A stretch of DNA of 64,000 nt from Astragalus membranaceus (GCA_039519185.1 CM076848.1:188726628-188790627); one strand, 5' to 3'; positions 10,924-22,503 are shown, counted from the stretch's first letter. Program-made: numbers and translations. The notes: generated by a model not told the origin, from the letters alone.

Positions 10924-12274
10924 TGTTGAGTTTGGTTTAATCCAAACTGATCAACAACCTAGGCTTTGTAGACTGCCCTATAAAACAATCAGAGAGCAGT
11001 CTACACCAGAAGTTTTAATAAGCAAAAAAAATAAACTCTCAACAGCTTTATAAAAACAGTTTGGTTTTACAAAAATATTAGTTGAAAGTTTGTTAAAGTT
11101 TGTTACAACTGAAAACCTGGTGGTTTATTCAGTTGGAAGTTTGTTAACTCTACCTAACAATCTCCCAACTGACATGTCCACTATGTGCCTAAAAGTGTAT
11201 ATATAACACTTAGTAGTTTACAGTTTATGTACAGTTTTTTACAATTCAAAGTGTGAATAAAAAAATAAGTCTTTACATTTTTGTTTTCTTCTCCCCTTCT
11301 CTGTGTGTGTGCCTTTCTTCTTTCTGCTATCTGCATTCCCTTTCTGAGTGTGTGAGTTCTGGTCCTCTTGACAAGTGGTTGAGAAACACCTCGCAACAAG
11401 AAAGAAAAGTGAGTGAGTGATTTCAGTGAGTGATTTCAGTGACTGAAATACAAAAAAGAAAAGAAAGTTTACAGAAAAGGTGAAGAGAAAGGTTACCTTG
11501 TGATCTCAGGTGGAGATCCTCTGAGTTGATGCTGAGCCTGTTTCTTGAAGGAACACAGGTACAGTTTCATACAGCAGCAAAACAAAACACTGATTAGGGT
11601 TTTTGAGTCACCACAAGCAAAAAAACAGGTAAACTGAGAAAGCAAGGGAACAACAGTCTAAAATACCTTGTGATTGTCATCGTAGTGGACTCCGTAGCAA
11701 AACCTAGCCAAGAAACAGCAAGAAAGATCAAGTCAGTGACAGAAGCTTTCTAGGGTTTCAAGAACAGTCAACATAAAGAAAGAATTTGAAGAAAATACCA
11801 AGGGATTTACCTTCGTGGTAGTGTCCGCTGCAAAACCTCAAAGGAAGAAAGCCATTGAAGCACCTTCAGAAAAAGGGTTTCTGGAGAAGAGCTTCAATCC
11901 GTCAACAAGAAGAGGGGTTTGTTTGCGCAGGTGATCAGCTACAACTTTTGTGAAGGACTGAAGCAAGTTTGCTTCAGAACTGAGCAAGATCTGCAGAGGA
12001 GGTGAGGTTGAAGACGAAGTAGCTAGGGTTACAGAGGATTCAAGAAACCAGAGGAGAGTCTTGGAACAGTGCCAGCATTTCTGAGAAATAAGCCTTTATA
12101 GTGATCCACTGGTTGACCCGTATCCAGGCTGAGACCCGCGTGTTGCTACAGTGAGCAACCCGCTGGGTTCCGTAAAAACCATTTCAGTAAATTGGGCTCT
12201 TCTACTCTTTGCACCCCCTGTTTTTCTTATACACCCTGCAAGAAATTTAAAAAAAAAATTAGTACAATTTAACA
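10924..12274 (+). repeat. copia-1 3' LTR
   Basis: 1351 bp, collinear with 5011-6361, followed by the cttca duplication. The single difference seen is g11417. Confidence 0.95.
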
Positions 12275-12709
12275 CTTCAAAACCTCCATGAGCCAAAACC
12301 CATTGGAAAAAAGACTCAGGAAGGAAAAAGAGTACATCGTGCAATAAACTAACACAACAATGGGATAAAACAACCTAACCCACTGTTTCTCCCCCGTCTA
12401 AAAAAGATAGTTATTTAGTTCAATACAGTACAGGATAGAATTACAACAAAGAAAGGCAACCCATCGGGCAATTGAACCAGTCCGCCCACATCACCCTACA
12501 GTTCCTTCCCCTCCTTGCCTTAAACCAACTCCATGCCGTGTCCTTTATTCCCGCCAAAATAAGAGGAACCGAAGCCACCCTCTCCTTTGAATATTACCTT
12601 ATTTCGAGCCACCCAGAGATTCCAAACTACCGCCAACCATATAAGGTGCTTGACCCCGTTGATGCTTTCCTTTTACTAATTTTCCAAACTCCAATAAGAT
12701 TACCATATT

Positions 12710-13755
12710 AGTTGTGAGAATATGGAGAAATGTGAACTTCTACTTACCGAGAGTCGGTGGAGTTTTAAATAATTTTCAAACATCTATATACTATACCAGT
12801 GTGTATAGTATAGTAAATGGAAAGCATTGATGGAGAGCATATGGGAGGAAGTGACACGAGAAAGATTAGTGCAAGTTCGACTTGCTGGAATAGCTAGACG
12901 TGATGGAGGTAGAAGGTGACATTGTTTGAACCTAACGGTTGAAATACTTTTAATTTTTAATTTAATTATATTTTGATTTGGCATAATTAAATTATTTTAT
13001 ATTTAATTAATTTTAATTTTTAATGGTTAAATACTTTTTTTTGAAGCAATGGTTAAATACTTTTAAAAAGCTAATTTTGGATTTAGTGACTAAAGAGATC
13101 CCTTGTTGATATAGCTGAAAGTGGGTGGAATCAATCGTTTAGTATAGTTGATCACGGAGTTAATTTTAATTTTTAAAGGTTGAAATACTTTTAATTAATT
13201 TTAATTTTAAACATTGAAATACTTTTGATTTGGCATAACCAAATGTTATTTTTAAAAAGCTAATTTTGGATTTAGTTCATTTTAATAAGAATTCAAAAAA
13301 AGATATAATAAATGAAATATACAAGAAAAAAGAGATTAAATGACATATAGTACTCTGCGTTTTCTCTTCTTTTTTTTACCCAAATAGGAAAAAATTCTTC
13401 AATATTAGTATCATCATCAATACAACTATGAGTATTTTCTTGTCAAAAAAAATCAATACAACTATTTCTCCGTGATCCCCCTATCCAAGGGACTTTATCC
13501 CTTCATTCATTGTCATCTCTTAATAGTTAAGACAATGGATGAGAATATATATAAAATTTGAAGATAGAAAATGCTTGAACTATTTTCTCTATTTTGAAAA
13601 CTTCCATCATGAATAGGTAATAAAAATATTTAGTTTTGATTATTCACACTACTAGAAAAGTAGTGCTCTTACCATCAAAAAAGAAGAAAAATAGTGCTTT
13701 TAACATTGCCAGAAACCCACATTAATGAAATAGCAATTTAACACCAACCTCAACT
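12710..13755. repeat. AT-rich intergenic sequence with a diverged direct repeat
   Basis: There is no gene. Two stretches (about 12930-13087 and 13164-13278) share ggttgaaatacttttaat, ttttgatttggcata and gctaattttggatttag in the same order, so an old partial duplication is likely. A short inverted repeat (actatac..gtatagt) lies near 12790-12812. Confidence 0.5.
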
Positions 13756-13763
13756 CTTATTAG

Positions 13764-14366
13764 CATGGTAATCAAAATCGGACCGGACATTGAACCGGCA
13801 GAGGTAGCGGTTCAGGGGTTCTTTGGTTGAACCGGTCGAATCGGGGGTTGAACCGGAATTAATTAAATACATTATTTAATATATTTTTTACAATATATAA
13901 ATGATAAAAAACAAAAAATAAATCATAGTATAACATAATAAAATTATAATATTCAACAATCATTGATAGTTAGATACTAGTATAATGTAAATACTCTCAT
14001 AGTAATATTAGTGTACACATTTATTTTTTAATTATTTATTTATTTTATCAATTTAATTATAAAAAAGTATAAAAAATATCCCATATACCAAAATTCAACA
14101 TCATTTATCATATTTTTTTTTTCCAAAATCAACATGATATACCATTTTTTAAGAAAAATAAAAAAATCCGGTTTTCTGTCCGGTTCCCGGTTTTTGGTCG
14201 GTTTCCGGTCCGGTTTCCGGTCCGGTTTCCGGTTTTTGACCGGTTTTCCGGTTCAATTCCCAGTTCTTCAGCAATCCGGTTTTGGGGCTCAACTGGACCG
14301 GATAGGGGTCCGGTTCCCGGTTCAACTGGTCGAACCGCCCGATCCGGTCCGGTTTTGACAACCTTG
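13764..14366. mobile_element. hAT-like MITE A, CCGG-rich ends
   Basis: This 603-bp element is flanked by a perfect 8-bp duplication cttattag (13756-13763 and 14367-14374). The ends are inverted: catggtaatcaaaatcgg on the left and, as reverse complement, caaggttgtcaaaaccgg on the right. Iterated ccggtt/aaccgg motifs sit just inside both ends around an AT-rich core. The 8-bp duplication and CA..TG termini fit a non-autonomous hAT element. Frames through the repeats are low-complexity artefacts. Confidence 0.8.
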
Positions 14367-14871
14367 CTTATTAGTAGTGACATTGATGAGGTGACCTACG
14401 CTAATGTCCATGGTCCTTAATTGAGATTCACTAAATCACCAACTAATAGCTTATTGAAAAAAGAAATAAAAAAATGTTCATGAAGTTCAATAGTTCCACT
14501 GAATCATATTTTCTTTGATATATCACAATATCGTATTAAAATTTTGGCAAAATATTTCTCGGGGTCCCTTAACTTATTTATTTGTAACGAATATGTCCCT
14601 TAACTTTTTTTGTAACACATAGGTCCCTTAACTTTTAAAAACGTTGCACTGTTGCCCTATTTAACGGTTTTTTGTTAACACCGTCAACACGCTAATTAGT
14701 GGCTATTTGACTATTGTTTGACTGCTGACTTGGCATGCCACATAGGATAATTTCATTAATTTATAATTATTTTTAATTAAAAAATTAAAGAAATCAAAAC
14801 ACCTTCTTCTCTATCTTCTTCTGTTACATAATTAAAAAATTAAAGAAATCAAAACACCATCTTCTTCTGTT

Positions 14872-16195
14872 GATGGTGTGATTTGTTTTGATGGTAGAGT
14901 CTGTGTGCCAAATGATGAGGGCATTAAGCGGCAGATTTTAGAAGAGGCTCATAAGAGTCAGTTCTCAATACATCCTGGGTCTACCAAGATGTATCGAGAT
15001 TTGAAGCAATTGTACTGCTGGCCGGGTATGAAAGTGGAAGTTGTAGAATTTGTGTCTCGATGCTTGACTTGTCAAAGGGTCAAGATAGAGCACCAGAAGC
15101 CAAGTGGCCAGTTGCAACCGTTGAATGTGCCAGAATGGAAATGGGAAAGCATTTCTATGGATTTTGTCATGGGGTTACCACGGTCTCAAGCCGGAAATGA
15201 TTCTATTTGGGTAGTGGTGGATCGCTTGACCAAATCCGCCCATTTTATTCCGGTGCGTTCGAACCACAAAGTTGCTAAGCTAGCAGATGAGTATCTCAAG
15301 AATATTGTGAAGTTGCATGGAATCCCTACAAGTATCATCTGTGATCGAGATCCCAAGTTCACGTCTCGATTTTGGAGAGCATTGAATATGGCGTTGGGGA
15401 CAACGGTGTGTGCTAGCACCGCTTACCATCCACAGACAGACAGTCAAACTGAGAGAACAATTCAGACATTGGAGGATATGTTGAGAGCTTGTGTACTTGA
15501 TAGTGGAGGCCGATGGGAGGATCATCTTCCATTGGTGGAATTTTCATACAACAACAGTTATCATTCTAGTATCGGAATGGCTCCATATGAAGCATTATAT
15601 GGAAGGAAGTGTAGAACACCATTGTGTTGGTGGGATGTAGGTGAGCAGAGATTATTAGGACCGGATTTGGTCCGTGAGACTACGGAGAAGATCCGTCAGA
15701 TAAGAGAAAAGATGAAGGCCGCTCAGAGTCGACAAAAGAGTTACGCCGATAAAAGAAGAAGGCCTTTAGAGTTTGATGAAGGAGATCATGTGTTTTTGAG
15801 ACTATCTCCAACCATTGGTACTGGTATTGCATTGCGAACGAAGAAGCTCAGTCCTCGGTATGTCGGACCTTTCCAAATTATCGAGCGAGTTGGGCTAGTA
15901 GCATACCGCATTGCATTGCCCCCAGAATTGTCCAGGTTACATGATGTGTTTCATGTATCGCAGTTAAGGAAGTATATTCATGACCCAAATCAGCCGTTGA
16001 ATCATGAAACGATCGACATCCAACCAGATTTATCTTATCAGCCTACTCCAGTCAGGATCATCGAACGTGGCGAGAAAATGCTCCGGACGAGATCAATTCC
16101 TATTGTCAAGGTGCTTTGGGACGGTGCATCACACGACGAAGCGACATGAGAAGTAGAGGAGAACATGCGGGTGAAGTATCCCCATCTTTTCGATT
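14872..16195 (+). pseudogene. Ty3/gypsy integrase-chromodomain fragment (chromovirus type)
   Basis: The frame opens mid-protein (DGVICFDGR..), so gag, protease, RT and RNase H are missing. What remains is the integrase HHCC zinc finger (HKSQFSIHPG..CLTC), a core with D in SMDFVMGLP, D in CDRDPKFTS and E in QTERTIQTLED, and a C-terminal KLSPRYVGPF..HDVFHVSQLRKY segment typical of Tekay/Del-like chromoviruses. The frame stops with TGA at 16147-16149. The next codons continue the conserved tail (EVEENMRVKYPHLFD) to a second stop at 16195, so the TGA most simply replaces a tryptophan TGG. Truncated and probably inactive. Confidence 0.85.
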
Positions 16196-16250
16196 GAGGT
16201 AGGTTTTGTACGTCAATTTTGAGGACAAAATTTTTAAAAGTTGGGGTGAT

Positions 16251-17881
16251 TGTAACATCCCCTAATTAGCTAATTTAATTAAATTAAATTAGTGAAAAGG
16301 TTAAGGTGAATATTGGCTAAATCAAATATTTAGCACAAGAGGGTTATTATATTTTGACTAATTGAGCATGATTTAAATTACTATGAGATAGTACCAATGA
16401 TATAAATAATTGTTGGTGTCTAAGTGCTTGAAAATTTGACTAAGTTAGTAAGTTTAGGCCATGTCATAAGTGATAGGAAGGGATTAAGAGCTGAGGGGCA
16501 TTTCAGTCCTTACACCCTTTAAGTTATACCCAACTGAAGCCCCCTAACACCTAGCAAACACTTTCATTTTTGCCAAAAAACCAGAAATAAGAGAGAGCTA
16601 AGAGGGAGAGAAGCTGCGAGAGGGTGAGGGGAAAGAGAGGAGGAAGCATTTCTCAAAAACCTTCATGCATGTTTAATCTGAAGCCATCATCCTCCACCAT
16701 TTTTCTTCTTCTTCCCATTGATCTAACTTTCTGAGCAAACAGCCAACCCCTCTCCAAATCACCATTTTCGCACCCCCTTCACCATTGTGAGAAAATAGAG
16801 GTTTCTAGCTTGTTTTGGTTTCCATAGTGCTCTAGAAGTTGCAGAGGAGGTTGCATGTGGACTAAGGGAGAAATTCAGTAGTTGGGGTCTTGGGTTTAGT
16901 TGCTGTCCGAGCAATCAAGTGGCTGAGTTCGCGTTTCGATCGGATTCGAGGAAGAGTTCGTGATTTTGGAGCGGGTGAATTCTCCGTATCTCGGTGTTTT
17001 GCGTTTTCATCGCAATCGGTGAATTCTCGGTATCTCGGCCCAATGCGGGTACATTTATATAACATATATAAATTGAGGTCAAGGGTGACGACCCTTAGAG
17101 GATTGGCATACTAGGGGAGGGGAAGTCATGAGCCCCAAAACCTAGACTCAAGAGGTTTCACCCACTAGAAATAGCGGGATGAGTTCACCAAAAGCCAAAG
17201 AAGTGCCTAAGAATAGGTAGGCTTGAGGTGTTATGCTAGAATGATAAATGAAAAGAAATGTAATGCGTAGTTGCTTAGCAGGGCTACAAATTACAAGAGG
17301 TAAAATATGATATGCTTCATGTGTCGCTTAGAAGGGCCATGAGCATAAAAGTTACATGAAATTAATATATGTCCACGTGGTTGCTTATTAGGGCCACGAG
17401 TTCAAAGCAAAGGAAATAATGAACCGCTAGAGTTAGTAAGGGGTCTCGATAGGACTCACTGAGATAATGTTTATCTCACCCTTCATATTTGTGGTTTTTA
17501 CAGAGAAACAGGGGAAAGCAAAGGCGACGAAGCACAGTTAGCCGGTGCGACTCTTGGAGTCGTTGAAGATTGAGTTTCATGTTTTAGACCTTTGTCCCAT
17601 TTACTGTTTCTATGTTATCGATTGTATAACGATCATGTATCAGTTGTAAATCGTTTCCGCTACTTTATGTTTTGAGTATTGAACACCAGGGCTATGTATA
17701 AGTCTTAAGTTATGAAACTTAAGCATTTTTATGAAGCTAAGTACGGTTCAGAGAACCATTTAATATGTATTATCGAAAGTTTTAGTTTGTGCTCAATATT
17801 CATTAACAGGAAGTTACTCTGATGTATGTCATTTAGTGCATTTCGGTAGTTCTACATGTTAGAATTTATCGGGGTGTTACA
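16251..17881 (+). repeat. 3' LTR of the truncated Ty3/gypsy element
   Basis: 1631 bp from tgtaacatcccc to ggggtgttaca, immediately after a purine-rich tract (aaaagttggggtga). The ends are mirror images, as LTR termini should be. No matching 5' LTR exists in the window. Confidence 0.85.
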
Positions 17882-18254
17882 TATACAGTCGGTGCTCTTA
17901 TCTTTTACCCATCTTCTTTTTTCCTGTAATTTTTTGGCACATAATGGAATTCAATGCTGAAATAGCTGTTGGTTTTTTTTTCTATCTCATCATAGAAATG
18001 TCAACTTGAATGCACTACATCATTTTAGAACAGGTGTATATCAAATTTTCTAAATTGATTTTTTTCGACCTTTCTTCCGAGCTATCAAAAAAATCTTAAT
18101 TTTTTGTTGTCATTTTATAACATGACTAGCATAATATAGTCATGGCCCATATTGATGAAATCATTTCTGCTAACTGGTGAAACAAATATTTTCAACTTGT
18201 TTGTTGTTGAATTCGTTAACATTTTTTTAACTTTTTTTGTTGTCTTTTTTATAG

Positions 18255-18378
18255 GTATGGGATTCATCTTAGAGTTATCGATCACTCAAGTTCAGTTGTC
18301 TTCATCTTAAAAGACGACGTTGCTTTTCAATTTTATGAAAAACATCTGACTGATATAAATGATTCAACCAACAAGAAT
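18255..18378 (+). pseudogene. RPA1-like OB-fold exon fragment, Helitron associated
   Basis: After an acceptor (ttttttatag) an open segment reads YGIHLRVIDHSSSVVFILKD and on to a donor-like gtaattg. The RYxIxLRVID..xxFxLFD pattern is found in replication protein A large-subunit domains, which plant Helitrons often carry. Only one exon is recognisable. The assignment rests on this short pattern and the nearby Helitron end. Confidence 0.45.
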
Positions 18379-18449
18379 GTAATTGAATGTTTTAAGTTAG
18401 TTACATTAATCCACAAACATTATGTTTATATGCTTATACTGGTTACGTT

Positions 18450-20040
18450 GTAGGTATCTGGATCATTTCGTCTAGCTGATGTATTCAAAAATTCATCTTT
18501 GTTTGAGATAATTTGTCCCAACACCCAATCATGAATTGATGATTACATATGTTGTTACTAGTATATTTCCACAGTGTTAGACTTAGTATTAGTTTTTCTA
18601 CTATATAGAACAACTTTTGTAAAGTAAAATACTGACGGTAATTAAAACTATTGTATTTTGTTCGGTTTAAAAAAAGAATATTTTATTATTAATATTTGTA
18701 TGTTGTATTTAAATTTAACTATAATCTTTTTTAGCATAAATATTTAAATTTTATTAAATCCTATAATTTCTGTATTTTAAACAATAGGTTGATTATATTT
18801 ATAAGTAATTAATTTCATTTATCACAGAAAAAACCTTGTTCATTTATCAAGAAAAATCATATGTCTGAATACCAAGTAAACAACTATGCTAAGAAAAAAG
18901 CCTTTGACCATTTTTTGTGGTTCTCGCATTTTAAAAAAAACATATTCACTTTCATTTTTTTTATATTTGTCGTAAATTATGTCTTATACCTTCCAATTTT
19001 TTTTTTGTGTGTCTACGTATTTTTATTTGTCAATTTATATCGTGTGCGTGTCTACATATTCACTTTTCATTATGCATGCTATGTGTGTTTTTCCTAAAAC
19101 AGGATTGATATCATTAGTAAAAGATAAAATAATTAATTTTTAGTACACTAATTTATTCTATAAACATTTACATTACTAATTTCACCATCATGTTATTCGC
19201 ACAAACCAAAATACTTTAAAATATAAAAAAATGGAAACATTGTAGGTATCTGGATCATTTCGTCTGGATGAGTATTCAAAAGTTCATATATCTGTTTGAG
19301 ATAATTTGCCCCAACTCCCAATCAATTGATGATTACATATGTTGTAACTAGCATATTTCCACAACGTTAGACTTAGTATTAGTACATATGTTGTTATTTA
19401 AAAAATTTCCACAGCTTTAGACTTAGTATTAGTTTTTCTACTATATAGAACAACTATTGTAAAGTAAAATACCGACGTTATAAAAACTATCGTATTTTGT
19501 TCAGTTAAAAAAAGAATATCTTATTATTAATATTTGTATGTTATATTTAAATTAACTATAATATTTTTTAACATAAATATTTAAATTTTATTAAATCCTA
19601 TAATTTCTGTATTGTATTTTAAACAATAGGTTGTTTATATTTATAATTAATTAATTTCATTTATCACAGAAAAAACCTTGGTCATTTATCAAGAAAAATT
19701 ACATGTCTGAGTACCAAGTAAACAGCTATGCTAAGAAAAAAGCCTTTGACTATTTTTTTGTGGTTATCGCATTTTAATAAAAACATATTCACTTTAATGT
19801 TTTTTATATTTATCGTAAATAATGTCTCATACCTTCCAAAATATTTTTTTGTGTGTCTACGTAATTTTATTTGTCAATTTTTATGTGTGTTTTTCAAAAA
19901 ACAAAATTGATATCATCAGTAAAAGATAAAATAATTAATTTTTAGTATACTAATTTATTCCATAAACATTTACGTTACTAATTTCACCATCATGTTATTC
20001 ACACAAACTAGAATACTTTAAAATATTAAAAAAAATTGGT
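18450..20040 (+). repeat. 792-bp diverged tandem duplication
   Basis: The sequence from gtaggtatctggatcatttc at 18450 to about 19241 recurs from 19242 to about 20040 with small indels. Both copies contain the same AT-rich landmarks, for example tcatttatcacagaaaaaac and ttcaccatcatgttattc. There is no convincing coding potential; the 60-80 residue frames within are hydrophobic AT-rich artefacts. Confidence 0.8.
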
Positions 20041-20159
20041 AGCATTTCCCCTATCCTCCCGTTTGGTGCCAAAAAAAATATTCAAATTATTTCTAAATTA
20101 TTTCACCAACAAATTAAATTATTTTATACAAATTTTTTAACGAAAACGTAGTATAGTAT

Positions 20160-20188
20160 CTCATGCATCGCACGAGTTGCATACTAGT
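20160..20188 (+). mobile_element. Helitron 3' terminus
   Basis: A 7-bp stem with one mismatch (ctcatgc, loop atc, gcacgag) is followed 7 bp later by CTAG and the host T (20184-20188). This matches the plant Helitron end: a short GC-richer hairpin and CTRR, inserted before T. The 5' TC end was not located, so extent is unknown. The RPA-like exon upstream is in the expected orientation. Confidence 0.6.
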
Positions 20189-20434
20189 TTAAAATAACAA
20201 GTCAGCATATACTTATAAAATTTCCACGTAAGCATAAAAAAAAAGCCACATAATCACTCTAAAAGTCAGTTAGGCGTTTTTGTAACGGTGTTAACAAAAA
20301 AACATTAAAAGGGGCAATGGTGCAACATTTTTAAAAGTTAAGGAACCTATGCATTACAAAAAAAAAGTTAAAGAACATATTCGTTACAAATAAATAAGTT
20401 AAGGGGCCCCAAAAGATATTTTGCCTAAAATTTT

Positions 20435-21272
20435 CTTCAAACCAAAAAAAAATGAGGAAAACATGAAACGGTTAAAAATTTGTTGAACATAGAAATAATT
20501 AATCATACAAGGTAAATCATGGCACACTCATTCAAAAGTAATAAACAAAAACATCACAAATTAATTTTTATCTAGCAGGATTCTCATAATAGGAGTACAA
20601 GCACCATTATGTGTAGCCACAAAAAGTTAACTACTTGCTACTAGCTATAGCAAGTACTTTGATAAACTTGTTAAAAACAACTTAATCAAGAGCATAACTG
20701 AATGTAATAGCAAATCAGGTTGGGTACTTTCAACGGGTAGACTCAAGTTCCGCTATAAATAAACTAAAGCTTGAATAGTCAAGGACTGGAGTGGGTGAGC
20801 CTATTCTGCGTTTTGTGCCTGCAGGCTACAACCAAGGAAAAAGAAAACATAAGATAGAGCATATGTTAACCAAATGGAATAAGCAGTAAAGGGTATATCT
20901 AATCAAATAACTGTTCCATTATGTTGATTCTAGTAAGAAAATTAAGAGTTCACATCATGTCCGAGAAACATGAGCGAGAGAGAGCAGAAAAGAGAGACAT
21001 GAGCGAAAAGCAAGAGGGAAATGTCCGAGAAAATGCAAGAAAGTGCAGGAAAATTGTATGAAAATGAAATTATGTTTCAGTGGAAGAGAGAGGAAGTTTG
21101 AGAAAGAGTAAAGTGCAGCAAAAATGAAAATTGTATAATAGTGGGTTAACCCACAAAGCCCTAGCCGTGACCTACTAAAAAACTTATATTGTGGGCTGAG
21201 GTTAAAATAAACCCACTCAATAAGGGGCTTAAAATTTGTGGGCTTGGGCTGTTTTGACAGCTCTAAATATAA
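20435..21272. other. Unassigned intergenic sequence
   Basis: No gene, terminal repeat or LTR was recognised. There is a purine-rich stretch near 20960-21120. Confidence 0.4.
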
Positions 21273-22100
21273 ATCAAAGGGAAAAATTTCTATTACTGGT
21301 GTCGATAAATAAGTGCTACAAATAATTTACTTCCCTCAAAAACCATACTTGAATGCCAATATACACACAAGTTGATAGTAAAATTCAAGACTACATTTGT
21401 TTACATTGATTCAATTCATTTCACAGCATGCATTAGTTAGATCAATTACTGAAGAAAAGTCGGGTCGGCTTACCACAACCTGGCATCTGTTCATCATAAA
21501 TGAAGTGTAACCGCTGATCTGCAATACACTCATTATGATCATCCGAAGATTCTGTATCAAGATCTTCAGGCAAAATATTCTTTATCATTGATTCAATTCA
21601 TTTCACAGCATGCATTAGTTAGATCAATTACTGAAGAAAAGTCGGGTCGGCTTACCACAACCTGGCATCTGTTCATCATAAATGAAGTGTAACCGCTGAT
21701 CTGCAATACACTCATTATGATCATCCGAAGATTCTGTATCAAGATCTTCAGGCAAAATATTCTTTATCATAGATGACGTTTCAGGTTCAAGTGGTGTTTT
21801 ACTTGTTAACTTGTTTACTGTTTTTTGACGTATAGTCCATTCTTTCCATCTGCCTTGAAATTTTTTGACTTGACATTTCATGAAGTCTGTCTACATTTTT
21901 TTGGGGGACAGATTACATTATCTGTATATAAGAAGCAAACAAAAAGGACATAAGAATACATAACAAAACCAATACAATAAGAGAAGAGTGGTGGAATCTA
22001 TGAAGCACAGACTCGGACACCGATACCGGACACGACATGGACACTGAGGCACTGTTAATGTCCAAAATATAGGACATCGGGACATCAAAGTATAGTAATA
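21273..22100 (-). pseudogene. Exon fragment of an unidentified gene (copy A) with an internal tandem duplication
   Basis: On the minus strand an open stretch (about 21881 down to 21656) reads KEWTIRQKTVNKLTSKTP.. to RLHFIYDEQMPGC and ends at a clean donor (gtaagcc, 21655). I do not recognise the protein. A related second copy lies at 22202-22503 plus 30876-31110, interrupted by copia-2. No start or downstream exon can be placed, so I treat it as a fragment, although an expressed exon of a longer gene is possible. Confidence 0.4.
21405..21768. repeat. Identical 182-bp tandem duplication
   Basis: 21405-21586 and 21587-21768 appear identical base for base. The unit spans the exon end with its splice donor, so two donors now lie 182 bp apart (21473 and 21655 on the minus strand). 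Confidence 0.9.
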
Positions 22101-22137
22101 AGAAAAGCAAAAAACAGAGATAACAAAATATAAATCA

Positions 22138-22139
<2 letters not shown>

Positions 22140-22198
<59 letters not shown>
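22140..22198. repeat. (AG)n microsatellite
   Basis: About 58 bp of AG dinucleotide between the two duplicated gene-fragment copies. Confidence 0.95.
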
Positions 22199-22201
<3 letters not shown>

Positions 22202-22503
22202 GAATATAAATCAAAGTGAAAAACTTCTATATATTACCTGTGCCAATAAAAGAATGCTACAAATAATTTACTTCCTTCAAAGATCGTACTTGAATGCCAA
22301 TATACACACAATGCCAACATACACACAAGTTGATTGTAAAATTCAAGACTACATTAGCTTACAATTAAAAGCTAAGACATTGATTCAATTCATTTCACAG
22401 CATACATTAGTTAGATCATATACTGAAGAAAAAGTCAGGTCGTCTTACCAGATTCTGTATCAAGATCTTCTTCAAGAAAAAGTGGTGTTTTGCTTGTTAA
22501 TTT
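22202..22503 (-). pseudogene. Gene-fragment copy B, part 1 (3' side)
   Basis: Collinear with 21273-21800 but diverged, and missing about 84 bp that in copy A encode the region up to the donor (from gattctgtatcaagatc the sequence joins directly to the intron). The fragment is cut at 22503 by copia-2 and resumes at 30876. Confidence 0.5.

Larger units (their letters stand above)
5011..12274 (+). mobile_element. Full-length Ty1/copia retrotransposon (copia-1)
   Basis: This 7264-bp element has two 1351-bp LTRs, each TG..CA, and a 5-bp target duplication cttca at 5006-5010 and 12275-12279. A tRNA-Met-type primer-binding site follows the left LTR and a polypurine tract precedes the right one. One uninterrupted polyprotein frame fills the interior in copia order (gag, protease, integrase, RT, RNase H). 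By eye the LTRs differ at one base (c5504 versus g11417), so insertion was recent and the element may still be competent. Confidence 0.95.
4929..12691 (-). mobile_element. 5'-truncated LINE retrotransposon, split by copia-1
   Basis: Only the 3' end of a LINE survives, about 82 bp at 4929-5010 and 417 bp at 12275-12691; the interval between them is copia-1. The 18-bp caataagattaccatatt flanks it at 4911-4928 and 12692-12709, a long target duplication typical of LINEs, next to a minus-strand poly-A (tttttttt on the plus strand at 4925-4933). On the minus strand, short frames give HLIWLAVVWNLWVARNKVIF and AWSWFKARRGRN, resembling the zinc-binding tail downstream of plant LINE reverse transcriptases. 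A frameshift separates these two pieces. Confidence 0.7.
14546..20425. mobile_element. Composite Mutator-like TIR element with captured or nested sequences
   Basis: Inverted termini of about 140-150 bp (14546-14694 and 20285-20425), both starting ggcaaaatat, are flanked by the perfect 9-bp duplication taaaatttt (14537-14545 and 20426-20434). A 9-bp duplication with long TIRs points to the Mutator superfamily. No mudrA-type transposase was seen. The 5.9-kb interior holds a Ty3/gypsy integrase-LTR fragment, an RPA-like exon, a 792-bp tandem duplication and a Helitron 3' end. Whether these were captured before transposition or inserted afterwards is not resolved. Confidence 0.75.

Noticed and set aside
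12472..12711. 79-codon plus-strand frame
   Set aside because: It is antisense to the LINE 3' end, which explains the sequence better.
14129..14383. Gly/Pro/Arg-rich frames on both strands over MITE A
   Set aside because: Translation of iterated ccggtt motifs; low complexity with no start context.
18861..19910. Phe-rich hydrophobic frames that could be small membrane proteins
   Set aside because: AT-rich sequence yields Phe/Ile/Tyr frames. The two frames are diverged copies within a tandem duplication and are not conserved in length.
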